This document shows positions 17,183 to 25,576 of a stretch of DNA of 64,000 nucleotides, piece by piece; positions within the stretch are counted from its first letter, which is position 1, and each line of letters starts with the position of its first letter. The notes beneath the pieces were generated by a model, which was not told the origin of the DNA, searched no databases, and saw only the letters and a list, made by a program, of their open reading frames with translations. The DNA comes from Franzmannia pantelleriensis. Its GTDB lineage: Bacteria; Pseudomonadota; Gammaproteobacteria; Pseudomonadales; Halomonadaceae. The position numbers and the translations under genes are program-made. The DNA is taken from NCBI RefSeq assembly GCF_900102875.1, contig NZ_FNGH01000002.1:419538-483537 (forward strand), in the 5' to 3' direction.

Positions 17183-18973
17183 ATGTCGCTACTAATCGCT
17201 TCTGATGCCGATGCCGGACGGCGTTTGCATCCCGGCTGGGTCGCGCTGGGCGCGTCCACGGTCATTTTTCATCTTGGCCTGATCTTCTACGGCCTGACCC
17301 CGGCGCTGATCAGCCGGCCGCTGCACATGGCACTTGCACTGCCATGGGTGCTGATCTTCATGGCCACTACGCCGTGGCAGCGTATCAGTGGCTGGCTGCT
17401 TACCGGCCTTGGCATCGCCGCCTGTGGCTATATCGCCCTCAACGAGCGGGCGCTGGCCAACCAGTACGGTTTTATCGACACCCAACTGCAGATGGTCATC
17501 GGGGTGTTCCTGATCTTCTTGGCCCTGGAGGCGGCGCGCCGCGCTATCGGCTGGCCGCTGCCGCTGGTGGCACTGACGGCGCTGGCCTATGGTGCCCTGG
17601 GGCAGTACCTGCCCGGGGTGTTCGGCCACCCCGGGATGCCCATGGCCAGCTACGTCGGCACCCTGACCATCGCCGAGAGCGGCCTGTGGGGGTCGCTGAC
17701 CGGCGTCAGCGTCGGGGTGGTGGCGATCTTCGTGATCTTCGGCGCGGTGCTTAACGCGGGTGAGGCGGGGCGAGGTTTCATGAACCTGGCCAGCGCCTTT
17801 GCCGGCCGCCTGACCGGCGGCGCGGCCAAGGTCTCAGTGATCTCCTCGGCGCTGATGGGCTCGATCTCCGGCTCGGCCTCAGCCAACGTGGCCTCGACCG
17901 GGGCGATCACCATTCCCTCCATGGTGCGGCTCGGCTACCCGCGGGCGCTGGCCGGCTCGGTGGAGGCGGTGGCCTCGTCGGGCGGTCAGATCATGCCGCC
18001 GTTGATGGGGGCCGGCGCCTTCGTGATGGTCGAGCTGACCGGCACCCCCTATACCCAGATAATGGCCGCGGCGCTGCTGCCGGCGATTCTCTACTTCGTG
18101 ACGGTGTGGGTGGGCATCAATGCCTACGCTACTCGACACGATCTGCGGCCGATGGCCGAGAGCGATCGTCCCAGCACCAAGGAGGTGCTGATCACCTCGC
18201 TGTTCTTTGCGGTGCCGTTCGTGCTGCTGTTGGAGCGGATCTTTCTGGGCGGCTATACCCCGCAGTATGCGGCGAGCATCGCGATCTTCGCCGGTATGGC
18301 GCTGCTGTTCTTCGATGTGACGCTGAGCTTCTCGCTGCGCGGCTTTTTCGAGCGGATGGCCGAGGCGGCGGTGACCGCGGGGCGCCAGGTGGCGGTCATC
18401 GGCGCGATCATCATCTGCGCCTCGCTAGTGATCGGGGTGCTGTCGCTGACCGGGCTGGGGGTCAAGATCACTTCGGGGATCCTGTCGCTCTCCAACGATA
18501 TGCTGTGGCCGGCGCTGCTGCTCACCGCCCTGGCGTGCCTGATTTTGGGCATGGAGGTGCCGACCACTGCGGCCTATGTGATTTGTGTCTCGGTGGCCGG
18601 GCCGGCCTTGACGGCGCTGGGCCTGGAGCCTCTGCTGGCGCACCTGTTCGTGTTTTGGTTTGCGCTGCTCTCGACGATCACCCCGCCAGTGTGCGGTGGC
18701 GTTTTCATTGCCGCTGGCATGGTCGGCGAGAACTGGCTCAAGGTGGCGCTCAAGGCGATGGCATTGGGCATCGGGCTCTACATTATCCCGCTGGCGATGA
18801 TCAGCAACCCCGATATCATCCGTCTCGACAGCAATCCCGGCGGCGCGCTGCTCGATGCGCTCAAGATTGCCGTAGGCCTCACCGGCATCTCATTTGGAGT
18901 GATCGCGCGCAAGGCGTGGTGGCTGCGCCTGGCGCTGATCGTGGCCGGTGCGCTGGTGATCTTCCTTATCTAG
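17183..18973 (+). CDS. TRAP transporter fused permease (DctQ-DctM type)
   Basis: A 596-residue integral membrane protein combining the small and large TRAP subunits, as is usual for TAXI systems. Roughly the first 150 residues form the DctQ-like part; the DctM-like part contains GSISGSASANVASTGAITIPSMVRLGYP near residues 230-257 and the second repeat motif GMEVPTTAAYVICVSVAGPAL near 458-478. It uses an ion gradient to move the ligand held by the TAXI protein. I chose ATG 17183 because the upstream 21 codons cross the hairpin. It overlaps the convergent gene by 8 bases. Confidence 0.88.
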   Translation: MSLLIASDADAGRRLHPGWVALGASTVIFHLGLIFYGLTPALISRPLHMALALPWVLIFMATTPWQRISGWLLTGLGIAACGYIALNERALANQYGFIDTQLQMVIGVFLIFLALEAARRAIGWPLPLVALTALAYGALGQYLPGVFGHPGMPMASYVGTLTIAESGLWGSLTGVSVGVVAIFVIFGAVLNAGEAGRGFMNLASAFAGRLTGGAAKVSVISSALMGSISGSASANVASTGAITIPSMVRLGYPRALAGSVEAVASSGGQIMPPLMGAGAFVMVELTGTPYTQIMAAALLPAILYFVTVWVGINAYATRHDLRPMAESDRPSTKEVLITSLFFAVPFVLLLERIFLGGYTPQYAASIAIFAGMALLFFDVTLSFSLRGFFERMAEAAVTAGRQVAVIGAIIICASLVIGVLSLTGLGVKITSGILSLSNDMLWPALLLTALACLILGMEVPTTAAYVICVSVAGPALTALGLEPLLAHLFVFWFALLSTITPPVCGGVFIAAGMVGENWLKVALKAMALGIGLYIIPLAMISNPDIIRLDSNPGGALLDALKIAVGLTGISFGVIARKAWWLRLALIVAGALVIFLI

Positions 18974-19523
18974 GCGGCGGTGCGCAGTGAATCAGGTCGC
19001 CATCGAGGGGGGTGCGGCCGAACACCACCCAGGTGTCGAGGGCCGGGCCGAGGTCGGCCACCAGCCGCAGCCGCTCGGGGTGGCGCTCGAGGTACTCCAG
19101 GGCACAGATGCCGGCCTCGAGTCGCCCCGCCAGCAGGCCCTCGGCGACGCTGGCGGTGGTCGGTTCGTCGATCAGCTCGGCGTAGCCGGAAAGATCCGCA
19201 TAGTAGCGGGTAGCCGGCTGCAGTCCGAGGCGCTGGGGGGACTCGACGTCGGCGCGGGCGAGGATCGCCAGCGGCTTGCTGGGAGCGATAAAGCTGTCCA
19301 CCGGGAAGGCGCGATGCATGCTGCGCCCTACCCAGTCGCCATGGCTGGGATGAGCGGTGCACTGCAGCAGGAAGTCTACCTCGCCGTCCAGCAGCGCTGG
19401 AAACGCCTCATCGAAACTCGTATATAGCACCACGTCGGCGCCGTCGATGGCACGCTGCTTGAGGTAGCGGTCGAGTACCAGCACGTGGTTGTTGGCGGCG
19501 GGACCAAGGGTGGCGAATTTCAT
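18966..19523 (-). CDS. Prephenate-dehydratase-like periplasmic-binding-fold protein
   Basis: A 185-residue soluble protein without a signal peptide. The start (MKFATLGPAANNHVLVLDRYLKQR) and LLDGEVDFLLQCTAHPSHG follow the pattern of the prephenate dehydratase / type-2 binding fold (LGP-GTNH, D--A), but there is no ACT domain and the TRD catalytic motif of dehydratases is not seen. It may therefore bind a ligand or catalyse a related dehydration. It is convergent with the TRAP permease and divergent from the Pho-box ABC operon. Function unknown. Confidence 0.6.
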   Translation of the reverse strand: MKFATLGPAANNHVLVLDRYLKQRAIDGADVVLYTSFDEAFPALLDGEVDFLLQCTAHPSHGDWVGRSMHRAFPVDSFIAPSKPLAILARADVESPQRLGLQPATRYYADLSGYAELIDEPTTASVAEGLLAGRLEAGICALEYLERHPERLRLVADLGPALDTWVVFGRTPLDGDLIHCAPPPR

Positions 19524-19604
19524 GCTGGGTAACCTGGGGTCAAGGTGAGTACAAGACGGAACATGGTGGCATGTAAAAAGTGTGACTATGCTGCTGTGTC
19601 AAGA

Positions 19605-19633
19605 ACGTCATTGCTTCGTCACTTAGCCGTCAT
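19605..19633 (+). promoter_or_regulatory. Pho box (PhoB-binding direct repeats)
   Basis: Three direct repeats ACGTCAT, TCGTCAC and CCGTCAT are separated by 4-base spacers (TGCT, TTAG), giving the exact 11-base period of PhoB sites (CTGTCAT-N4-CTGTCAC). GTCA occurs at 19607, 19618 and 19629. A -10-like TAGGGT begins 10 bases after the last repeat, the usual geometry in which PhoB replaces the -35 element. It lies 54 bases upstream of the binding-protein ATG. Confidence 0.7.
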
Positions 19634-19686
19634 TTATGGCCTCTAGGGTAAAACAACAACATACGTAAGCATATGGGAGCGCCTCC

Positions 19687-20670
19687 ATGAAGACCTTGAC
19701 CTTGCTCGCCGCTGCCACGGCACTGTCCGCCGGCATGACATCCGCCGCCTGGGCTGAGCCGTCCGGTACCGTGACCTTCTACTCCTCCATGCAGCTGGAT
19801 GTGGTCGAACCGATCATCGAGGCCTTCGAGGAGCGCCATCCGGAGATCGAGATCGACCTGCTCTACTCCGGCAGTGTAGAACTCGAGCAGCGGATCTTTT
19901 CCGAGATCGAGGCCGGCCGACTACGCGCCGATGTCATCTGGGCCGCCAACCCGGCACTGTTCCTCAACCTCAAGGAGCAGGGCTGGCTTGCTGCCCACGA
20001 CAGCGAGCACAAGCACGCCATCCCGGAAGACCTGCGCGACGAAGACGACATGTTCTTCGCCGGCCGCGTGCACCATATGGGCATCGGCTATAACACCAAT
20101 ATGGTCAGCGAAGACGAAGTGCCGCGCACCTGGGAAGCGTTCCTCGAATGGGGGCCCCAGGCGGCTTCGGCCAGCCCGCTGCACAGCGGTACCAACTTCA
20201 ACATGCTGGGCGCCTTCACTCAGAATGATGAGCTCGGTTTCGAATGGTACGAGCGCGCCCGCGAGGCCGGTATGCAGGTGGTGCGCGGCACCGGGGATGT
20301 GACCCGCGGTGTGGTCAGCGGCGAATTCGCGGTGATCAAGGGTATCGACTACATCATGGCCGGCCAGGCCGCCGAGGGGGCGCCGGTGGCCTTCAGCTTC
20401 CCGGAAGATGGTGTGCTGGCGCTGCCCAGCCCGCTGGCGGTGACCGCCGAGTCTGAGAACGACGCCGCGGCGCGGGTGTTCCTCGATTTCATTCTCTCCG
20501 AAGAAGGCCAGCAGGTACTGGTCGACAAGTTCTTCATGCCGGTGCGCACCGACGTCGAGCCGCCTACTGGTCTGCCTAGCGGCGACGCAATCAACGCCCT
20601 CGAGATCGACTACGATTGGATGGCCGAGAACGGCGACGAGCTGCGCGAGCGCTTCTCCGAATTGTATTGA
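19687..20670 (+). CDS. ABC transporter periplasmic binding protein of the AfuA/FbpA type
   Basis: A 327-residue secreted protein (signal MKTLTLLAAATALSAGMTSAAWA) of the extracellular-solute-binding family that covers ferric iron, hexose-phosphate (AfuA) and 2-aminoethylphosphonate binders. VTFYSSMQLDVVEPIIEAFEERHPEI opens the mature protein. The adjacent tyrosine pair that holds Fe(III) in FbpA is not visible; the corresponding region reads KGIDYIMAGQ. With the Pho box upstream, a phosphorylated ligand is more likely than iron. Start preceded by GGGAG. Confidence 0.82.
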   Translation: MKTLTLLAAATALSAGMTSAAWAEPSGTVTFYSSMQLDVVEPIIEAFEERHPEIEIDLLYSGSVELEQRIFSEIEAGRLRADVIWAANPALFLNLKEQGWLAAHDSEHKHAIPEDLRDEDDMFFAGRVHHMGIGYNTNMVSEDEVPRTWEAFLEWGPQAASASPLHSGTNFNMLGAFTQNDELGFEWYERAREAGMQVVRGTGDVTRGVVSGEFAVIKGIDYIMAGQAAEGAPVAFSFPEDGVLALPSPLAVTAESENDAAARVFLDFILSEEGQQVLVDKFFMPVRTDVEPPTGLPSGDAINALEIDYDWMAENGDELRERFSELY

Positions 20671-20691
20671 TTCCTTCACTCCCTTGCGTAG

Positions 20692-20715
20692 CGCGGCGCC
20701 CTTCGGGGCGCCGCG
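20692..20715 (+). terminator. UUCG-capped hairpin after the binding-protein gene
   Basis: CGCGGCGCCC-TTCG-GGGCGCCGCG is a perfect 10-bp stem closed by the extra-stable TTCG tetraloop, 21 bases after the stop codon and 15 bases before the permease ATG. There is no T-run. It is likely an mRNA stabiliser or attenuator that raises binding-protein output relative to the membrane components. Confidence 0.65.
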
Positions 20716-20730
20716 TCATGGTGTCCGTGC

Positions 20731-22473
20731 ATGTCGCAACGTATTACGCCGCAGCATAAGGTAAGCGAGCCACCGGCGCTGCTGCGCTGGTGGCTCGACT
20801 ACCGCCGGGTCATGCTGCTGCTGCTAACGCTGTTCATCGCCATCACCATCGTCTATCCCCTCTATCAGGTGTTCTGGCGCAGTCTGATGGTCGACGGCGA
20901 GTGGTCACTGGCCAACTACTCGGCGGTATTTCTGCGCCCCTCCAACTACATGGCGCTGTGGAATACCCTGTGGGTCTCGGTGCTGGCCACCGGCCTCGCG
21001 GTGCTGATCGGTACCCTGGCAGCCTTCGTGGTGCAGCGTACCGATGTGCCCCACAAGGCGCTGCTCAGCGTGCTGCTGGTGCTGCCATTCGCCATTCCAC
21101 CGCTGTTCTCGGCGATCGGCTGGGTACAGCTGGCCGGTCCGGTGGGACTGTTTACCCAGTGGTGGCGCGAGCTGTTCGGCGCGCCGCCGCCGTGGAACAT
21201 CTATTCGCCGGGCGGCATCATCTTCGTGCTGGCGGTGACCAACTATCCGTTCGTGTTCATCACCGTGGCCGGAGCGTTGGCGCGCATGGACAGCAGCCTG
21301 GAGGAGGCGGCGCGCACCTCGGGGGTAGGGCCGCTGCGCATCATGAAGGACATCACCCTGCCGCTGGTGCGCCCGGCGATTCTCGGCGGGGCGCTGCTGG
21401 CCTTCGTGTCATCCATCGATAACTTCGGCATTCCCGCAGTGCTGGGCATGCGTGCTCAGTTCTACGTGTTGACCACGCGTATCTACGAGGCGCTGACCAT
21501 TCCCAACATGCCGCTGGCCACCGCCATGTCGGTGCTGCTGGTGCTGGTGGCGATCGTTTGCCTGGTGGCCTTCCGGCGCCTGGAGGGCAGCCGTGGCCAG
21601 TATGCGGTGATCTCCGGCAAGTCGGTGACGCCCAATGTGATCCGCCTGGGCAAGGCGCGCCCCTGGGTGCTGGCGGCGCTCTATCTGACGCTGGTGGTGA
21701 TCGTGCTGATGCCGGTGTTCGCGCTGGTGCTCACCTCGCTGCTGCGCTTCTGGGGCGCGGATCTCAGCGCCGATAACTTCACCCTGCGTCACTACATTGC
21801 GGTGCTGAACCAGAGCGGGGCGCGGCGCGGCATCATCAACAGCCTGATCCTGGCGCCAGCGGCGGCGACCATCATCGTCATCGTTTCAGCGATGATCGCC
21901 TATCTCAACGTCAAGGCGCGCCAGCGCGGTGCTGGCCTGCTCGACGGTATCGCCACCGTGCCCTTCGCGTTGCCGGGATCGGTGATCGGGGTGTCGATGA
22001 TCCTGGCCTGGAGCAACCCGGCCTTCGGCCCGACGCTTTACGGCACGCTGTGGATCCTGCTGGCGGGCTATATCATGCGCTACATGGCCTTCGGCCTGCA
22101 GAGCACGCGCAGTACTCTGCAACAGATCCACGACTCGCTGGAAGAGGCGGCCTGGACCTCCGGCGCCAGCCGGCTGCGCACCATTCGTGACATCACCCTG
22201 CCGTTGCTGCGGCCGGGGATGTTGGCCGGCTGGGTGCTGATCTTCATCTCGGCGTTCAACGAGCTGACCGTGTCGGTACTGATCTGGACCACCGGTGCGG
22301 AGACCATCGGCGTATGGATCTTCCTGATGCAGGATTCCGGCTTTACCGGGCGTGCCGCGGCGCTGGCGGTGCTGACCCTGCCGGTAATCCTGCTGCTCTA
22401 CCTGTTTACCCAGTGGCTCACAAAACTCGAAGCGCGGCGCCGCGAGCGACGCGCGGGGAAACCTGACGCATGA
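20731..22473 (+). CDS. ABC transporter permease (fused, FbpB/AfuB type)
   Basis: A 580-residue inner-membrane protein built of two tandem permease halves of about six spans each, as in FbpB/AfuB. Each half has an EAA loop: SLEEAARTSGVGPLRIMKDITLPLVRPAI (about residues 190-218) and SLEEAAWTSGASRLRTIRDITLPLLRPGM (about 470-498). It forms the channel for the ligand of the upstream binding protein. No strong ribosome-binding site is visible between the hairpin and the ATG, which may limit its expression. It overlaps the ATPase gene by 4 bases. Confidence 0.9.
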   Translation: MSQRITPQHKVSEPPALLRWWLDYRRVMLLLLTLFIAITIVYPLYQVFWRSLMVDGEWSLANYSAVFLRPSNYMALWNTLWVSVLATGLAVLIGTLAAFVVQRTDVPHKALLSVLLVLPFAIPPLFSAIGWVQLAGPVGLFTQWWRELFGAPPPWNIYSPGGIIFVLAVTNYPFVFITVAGALARMDSSLEEAARTSGVGPLRIMKDITLPLVRPAILGGALLAFVSSIDNFGIPAVLGMRAQFYVLTTRIYEALTIPNMPLATAMSVLLVLVAIVCLVAFRRLEGSRGQYAVISGKSVTPNVIRLGKARPWVLAALYLTLVVIVLMPVFALVLTSLLRFWGADLSADNFTLRHYIAVLNQSGARRGIINSLILAPAAATIIVIVSAMIAYLNVKARQRGAGLLDGIATVPFALPGSVIGVSMILAWSNPAFGPTLYGTLWILLAGYIMRYMAFGLQSTRSTLQQIHDSLEEAAWTSGASRLRTIRDITLPLLRPGMLAGWVLIFISAFNELTVSVLIWTTGAETIGVWIFLMQDSGFTGRAAALAVLTLPVILLLYLFTQWLTKLEARRRERRAGKPDA

Positions 22474-23588
22474 CTGCCATTCTGACCCTCGACGGCCTGA
22501 CCAAGCGCTACGGCCAGGTCACCGCGGTGGACAACGTCTCGCTGTCCATCGACGCCAACGAATTCTTCTCGCTGATCGGGCCCAGCGGCTGCGGCAAGAC
22601 CACCACCTTGCGCAGCGTGGCGGGGCTCGAGAGTGCCCAGCAGGGCTGCATCCAGATGGCCGGCCGTACCGTGTTCGATGCCGCCACACGGCGCGACTTG
22701 CCGCCCAACAAGCGGCCCATCGGGATGGTGTTCCAGAGCTATGCGGTGTGGCCGCATATGAACATTTACGAGAATATCGGCTACCCGCTCAAGGTCCGCG
22801 GTCTGCCGCGCGATGCGATCAAGGCTCGCGTCCAGCGGGTGCTGGACATGCTCGGCATGGGCAACCTTGGCGCCCGCATGCCTAGCCAACTCTCCGGCGG
22901 CCAGCAGCAGCGCGTGGCGCTGGGACGGGCGCTGGCCATCGAGCCTAGCCTGCTGCTGCTAGACGAACCGCTCTCCAACCTCGACGCCAAGCTGCGCGAG
23001 TCGATGCGCGCCGAGCTCAAGCAGGTCCAGCGCGATACCGGCCTGCCAATTCTCTACGTGACCCACGATCAGGACGAAGCGCTGGCGATGTCCGACCGTA
23101 TCGGTGTGATGTCGGCCGGGGTTCTACATCAAATCGGTACGCCCACCGAGGTCTATACCCGGCCGGCGACCCGCTTCGTGCTCGACTTCATCGGTACGGT
23201 GTCGTATCTGCCCTGCGAAGTGCTCAAATGGGAGGACGAGTCGGTAAAGATTCGCTGGGGCGAAGCGGGCGAGGCCAGCGCCATGCTGGGTGTCAACCAG
23301 GATACGCCTAAGCATGGGCCGGCGAGTCTCGCCGTTCGACCCGAGCATGTGCTGCTGACGCCAGTCGCCGACGCCATACAGCCGGGACTGGCGCGAGGGC
23401 GCGTCAAGATTCGCGCCTACCTCGGCGACGCCTGGGAGTATCACGTGCGGGTCGGCGAGTGCCTGATTCGCGTGCGCACCGATAGCGCCCAGGCGCTGGA
23501 GGAGGGCAGCGAAGTCGCCGTGGGCGTGCGCCAGGGCTATGTGGTGAACGCAGACGATGCCGGCCAGGAGCGCGTGCTGTTCTCCTGA
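22470..23588 (+). CDS. ABC transporter ATP-binding protein (FbpC/AfuC type)
   Basis: A 372-residue ATPase. Walker A GPSGCGKTT (about residues 37-45), Q-loop MVFQSYAVWPHM, signature LSGGQQQRVALGRAL, Walker B LLLLDEPLSNLDAKLRE and the H-loop YVTHDQDEA are intact. The C-terminal ~120 residues form a TOBE/OB regulatory domain. ATGA coupling to the permease shows a single operon. The ligand is not defined by the ATPase; the upstream Pho box argues for a phosphorus-containing compound. Confidence 0.93.
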   Translation: MTAILTLDGLTKRYGQVTAVDNVSLSIDANEFFSLIGPSGCGKTTTLRSVAGLESAQQGCIQMAGRTVFDAATRRDLPPNKRPIGMVFQSYAVWPHMNIYENIGYPLKVRGLPRDAIKARVQRVLDMLGMGNLGARMPSQLSGGQQQRVALGRALAIEPSLLLLDEPLSNLDAKLRESMRAELKQVQRDTGLPILYVTHDQDEALAMSDRIGVMSAGVLHQIGTPTEVYTRPATRFVLDFIGTVSYLPCEVLKWEDESVKIRWGEAGEASAMLGVNQDTPKHGPASLAVRPEHVLLTPVADAIQPGLARGRVKIRAYLGDAWEYHVRVGECLIRVRTDSAQALEEGSEVAVGVRQGYVVNADDAGQERVLFS

Positions 23589-23594
23589 GTCGGC

Positions 23595-23744
23595 TTACTC
23601 CTTGTGCCTGCGCTGGCGCGCCTGACGCCGCCGCGCGGCATCCCGCTCCCGCCGACGCTGCCGGGAGAGGGCATTGCCGTTGGCCAGCTGCACCAGAAAT
23701 TCGATCTCTTCCTCGCTAAGCGGGGGGCGTTGATCATGTGTCAT
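23595..23744 (-). CDS. Small basic protein (49 aa), unknown function
   Basis: A minus-strand frame reading MTHDQRPPLSEEEIEFL and ending in an arginine-rich tail (SRQRRRERDAARRRQARQRRHKE). AGGAG lies 5 bases before the ATG and the codon usage (strong G/C at third positions) is that of a real gene. The acidic SEEEIEFLVQLANG helix followed by a very basic tail suggests a nucleic-acid-associated or ribosome-associated small protein, which is inference. It converges on the ABC ATPase gene with a 6-base gap. Confidence 0.6.
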   Translation of the reverse strand: MTHDQRPPLSEEEIEFLVQLANGNALSRQRRRERDAARRRQARQRRHKE

Positions 23745-23908
23745 ATCGGCTCCTGCAAATGCGCTGAGGATTGCCTCGAATCGTCAGGCTAAGCGCGTCG
23801 CATGACAGCCAGATGTCGGTCGTAACTGGGGGTGAGTGCTAATATAGGGTGCGGGAAGCATTCGCTGCGCCGGCAGGGAAGTACTCATCAACGAAAGGAG
23901 TCGTCACG

Positions 23909-25576
23909 ATGCGATATGGACAGGGCTATCTGGTTGCGGGGCTGGCATGCGCGCTGATGGTGCCAGTACTGGCCAGCGCCGATCCCATCGAAGAGCGCTA
24001 TACCCTCACGCTGTTCCATACCAACGACCTGCATGGGCGCACCGACGCCTATCCGCAGCTGGTCAGCACGCTGGACAAGGCCCGTGAGCGCCACGGCGAC
24101 GGCCTGCTGCTGGATGCCGGAGATATCTTCTCCGGCACGCTCTACTTCACTGAATTCCACGGTCAGGACGCCGTCGAGTTCATGAACCTGATGGGCTACG
24201 ACGCCTTCGTGCCGGGTAACCATGAGTTCGATCTCGGCGACCCGGAAGAGGGTCACCAGGCGCTGGCCGCCTTCTTCGAGGCTGCCGAGTTCCCGATCGT
24301 CGCCGCCAACATGGACTTTTCCGCGTCACCCGAGTTCGAGGCGCTGCTCGGCGACTCGTTGGCCGAGTCGCCTGCCGGCGGCATGATCCATGATGGCATC
24401 GTGGTCGAGCATCAAGGTGAGCGCATCGGCATCTTCGGCCTCAATACCGAAGACACGCCGAATATCTCGAGCCCCGGAAGCGTGAGCTTCAGCGATTACC
24501 GCGAAACGGCCGAGGCGATGGTCGAGCGCTTCGAAGCCGAAGGCATCGACAAGATCATCGCCTTGACCCACCTCGGCTACGACACCGATCCCAGCGTTGG
24601 CAACGACCTGCTGCTGGCCCAGCATGTCGAGGGCATCGATATCATCATCGGCGGGCATAGCCATACCCGGCTCGATCCGCCCACCCTGGTCACCGAGAAC
24701 CACCGCGGCGAGACCATGGCGCCGACGGTGATCGGTCAGGCGGGTGAGTATGGCGAGTACCTGGGTGTGATGGAGGTGATCTTCGACGGCGACGGTATGG
24801 TAGTGGACGTCAGCGGCGAGCTGCTGTCCGTCGCCGACAGCGAGGCCGACCCCCAGGCCGCCGAGATGCTGGAACCCTATACCGCGGCCATCGAGACCTT
24901 GCGTGACGAGGCCATCGGCGTAGCGCTTGAGCAGACCCTGGCCAACCCCCGCCACGGTGATGGCGATGAGCAGAGCGTGCGTGCCAACGAGACGGCGCTG
25001 GGCAACCTGATCGCCGATGGCCAACTGGTGGCCGCCCGACGCGTGGCGTCCGATACGGTGATGGCGCTGCAGAATGGCGGTGGTATTCGTGAGCCGCTGA
25101 CCGAGGGTGACGTCACCGTTGGCGACCTCATCGCGGTGCAGCCGTTCGGCAACCGTCTGACGCTGCTCGAGGTCAGCGGTGCCGAGCTGATCGACACCTT
25201 CGAGATCGCCCTGGCCGATGCCCCCGGTGAGAATGGTGGTTTCCTGCACGTCTCCGCCGGCACCCGGCTCACCTACGACAGCCGCGAAGCCCCAGGTGAG
25301 CGGGTCATGACCCTGGAAGTCGAGGTCGATGGCTCGTTGGATGCGGTTGCGCCGGACCAGACCTACACCATTGCCACCAACCATTTCACCGCCGCTGGCG
25401 GCGACAGCCACGATGTACTGGGGGCGGCCTACGACGATGGCCGCGGCACCATTGTCGGCACTACCGACTGGGAGATGCTGCGCGATTGGCTGCTCGAGCT
25501 CGACGAAGTGGCGTATGCGCCCCAGGGGCGGATCGTCGATCTGGCGGTCCAGGGCAGCGATGAAGGCGATGGATAA
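23909..25576 (+). CDS. Secreted bifunctional metallophosphatase / 5'-nucleotidase
   Basis: A 555-residue periplasmic enzyme of the UshA/5'-nucleotidase family, releasing phosphate from nucleotides or nucleotide sugars. The signal peptide MRYGQGYLVAGLACALMVPVLASA is followed by the two-metal motifs LFHTNDLHGR, LLDAGDIFSG, VPGNHEFD and GGHSHTRLD; the C-terminal substrate domain has ALQNGGGIREPL and FGNRLTLLEVSG. The ATG at 23909 follows AAAGGAG by 8 bases. Its place after the Pho-box transporter fits phosphorus scavenging. The next gene overlaps its end. Confidence 0.92.
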   Translation: MRYGQGYLVAGLACALMVPVLASADPIEERYTLTLFHTNDLHGRTDAYPQLVSTLDKARERHGDGLLLDAGDIFSGTLYFTEFHGQDAVEFMNLMGYDAFVPGNHEFDLGDPEEGHQALAAFFEAAEFPIVAANMDFSASPEFEALLGDSLAESPAGGMIHDGIVVEHQGERIGIFGLNTEDTPNISSPGSVSFSDYRETAEAMVERFEAEGIDKIIALTHLGYDTDPSVGNDLLLAQHVEGIDIIIGGHSHTRLDPPTLVTENHRGETMAPTVIGQAGEYGEYLGVMEVIFDGDGMVVDVSGELLSVADSEADPQAAEMLEPYTAAIETLRDEAIGVALEQTLANPRHGDGDEQSVRANETALGNLIADGQLVAARRVASDTVMALQNGGGIREPLTEGDVTVGDLIAVQPFGNRLTLLEVSGAELIDTFEIALADAPGENGGFLHVSAGTRLTYDSREAPGERVMTLEVEVDGSLDAVAPDQTYTIATNHFTAAGGDSHDVLGAAYDDGRGTIVGTTDWEMLRDWLLELDEVAYAPQGRIVDLAVQGSDEGDG

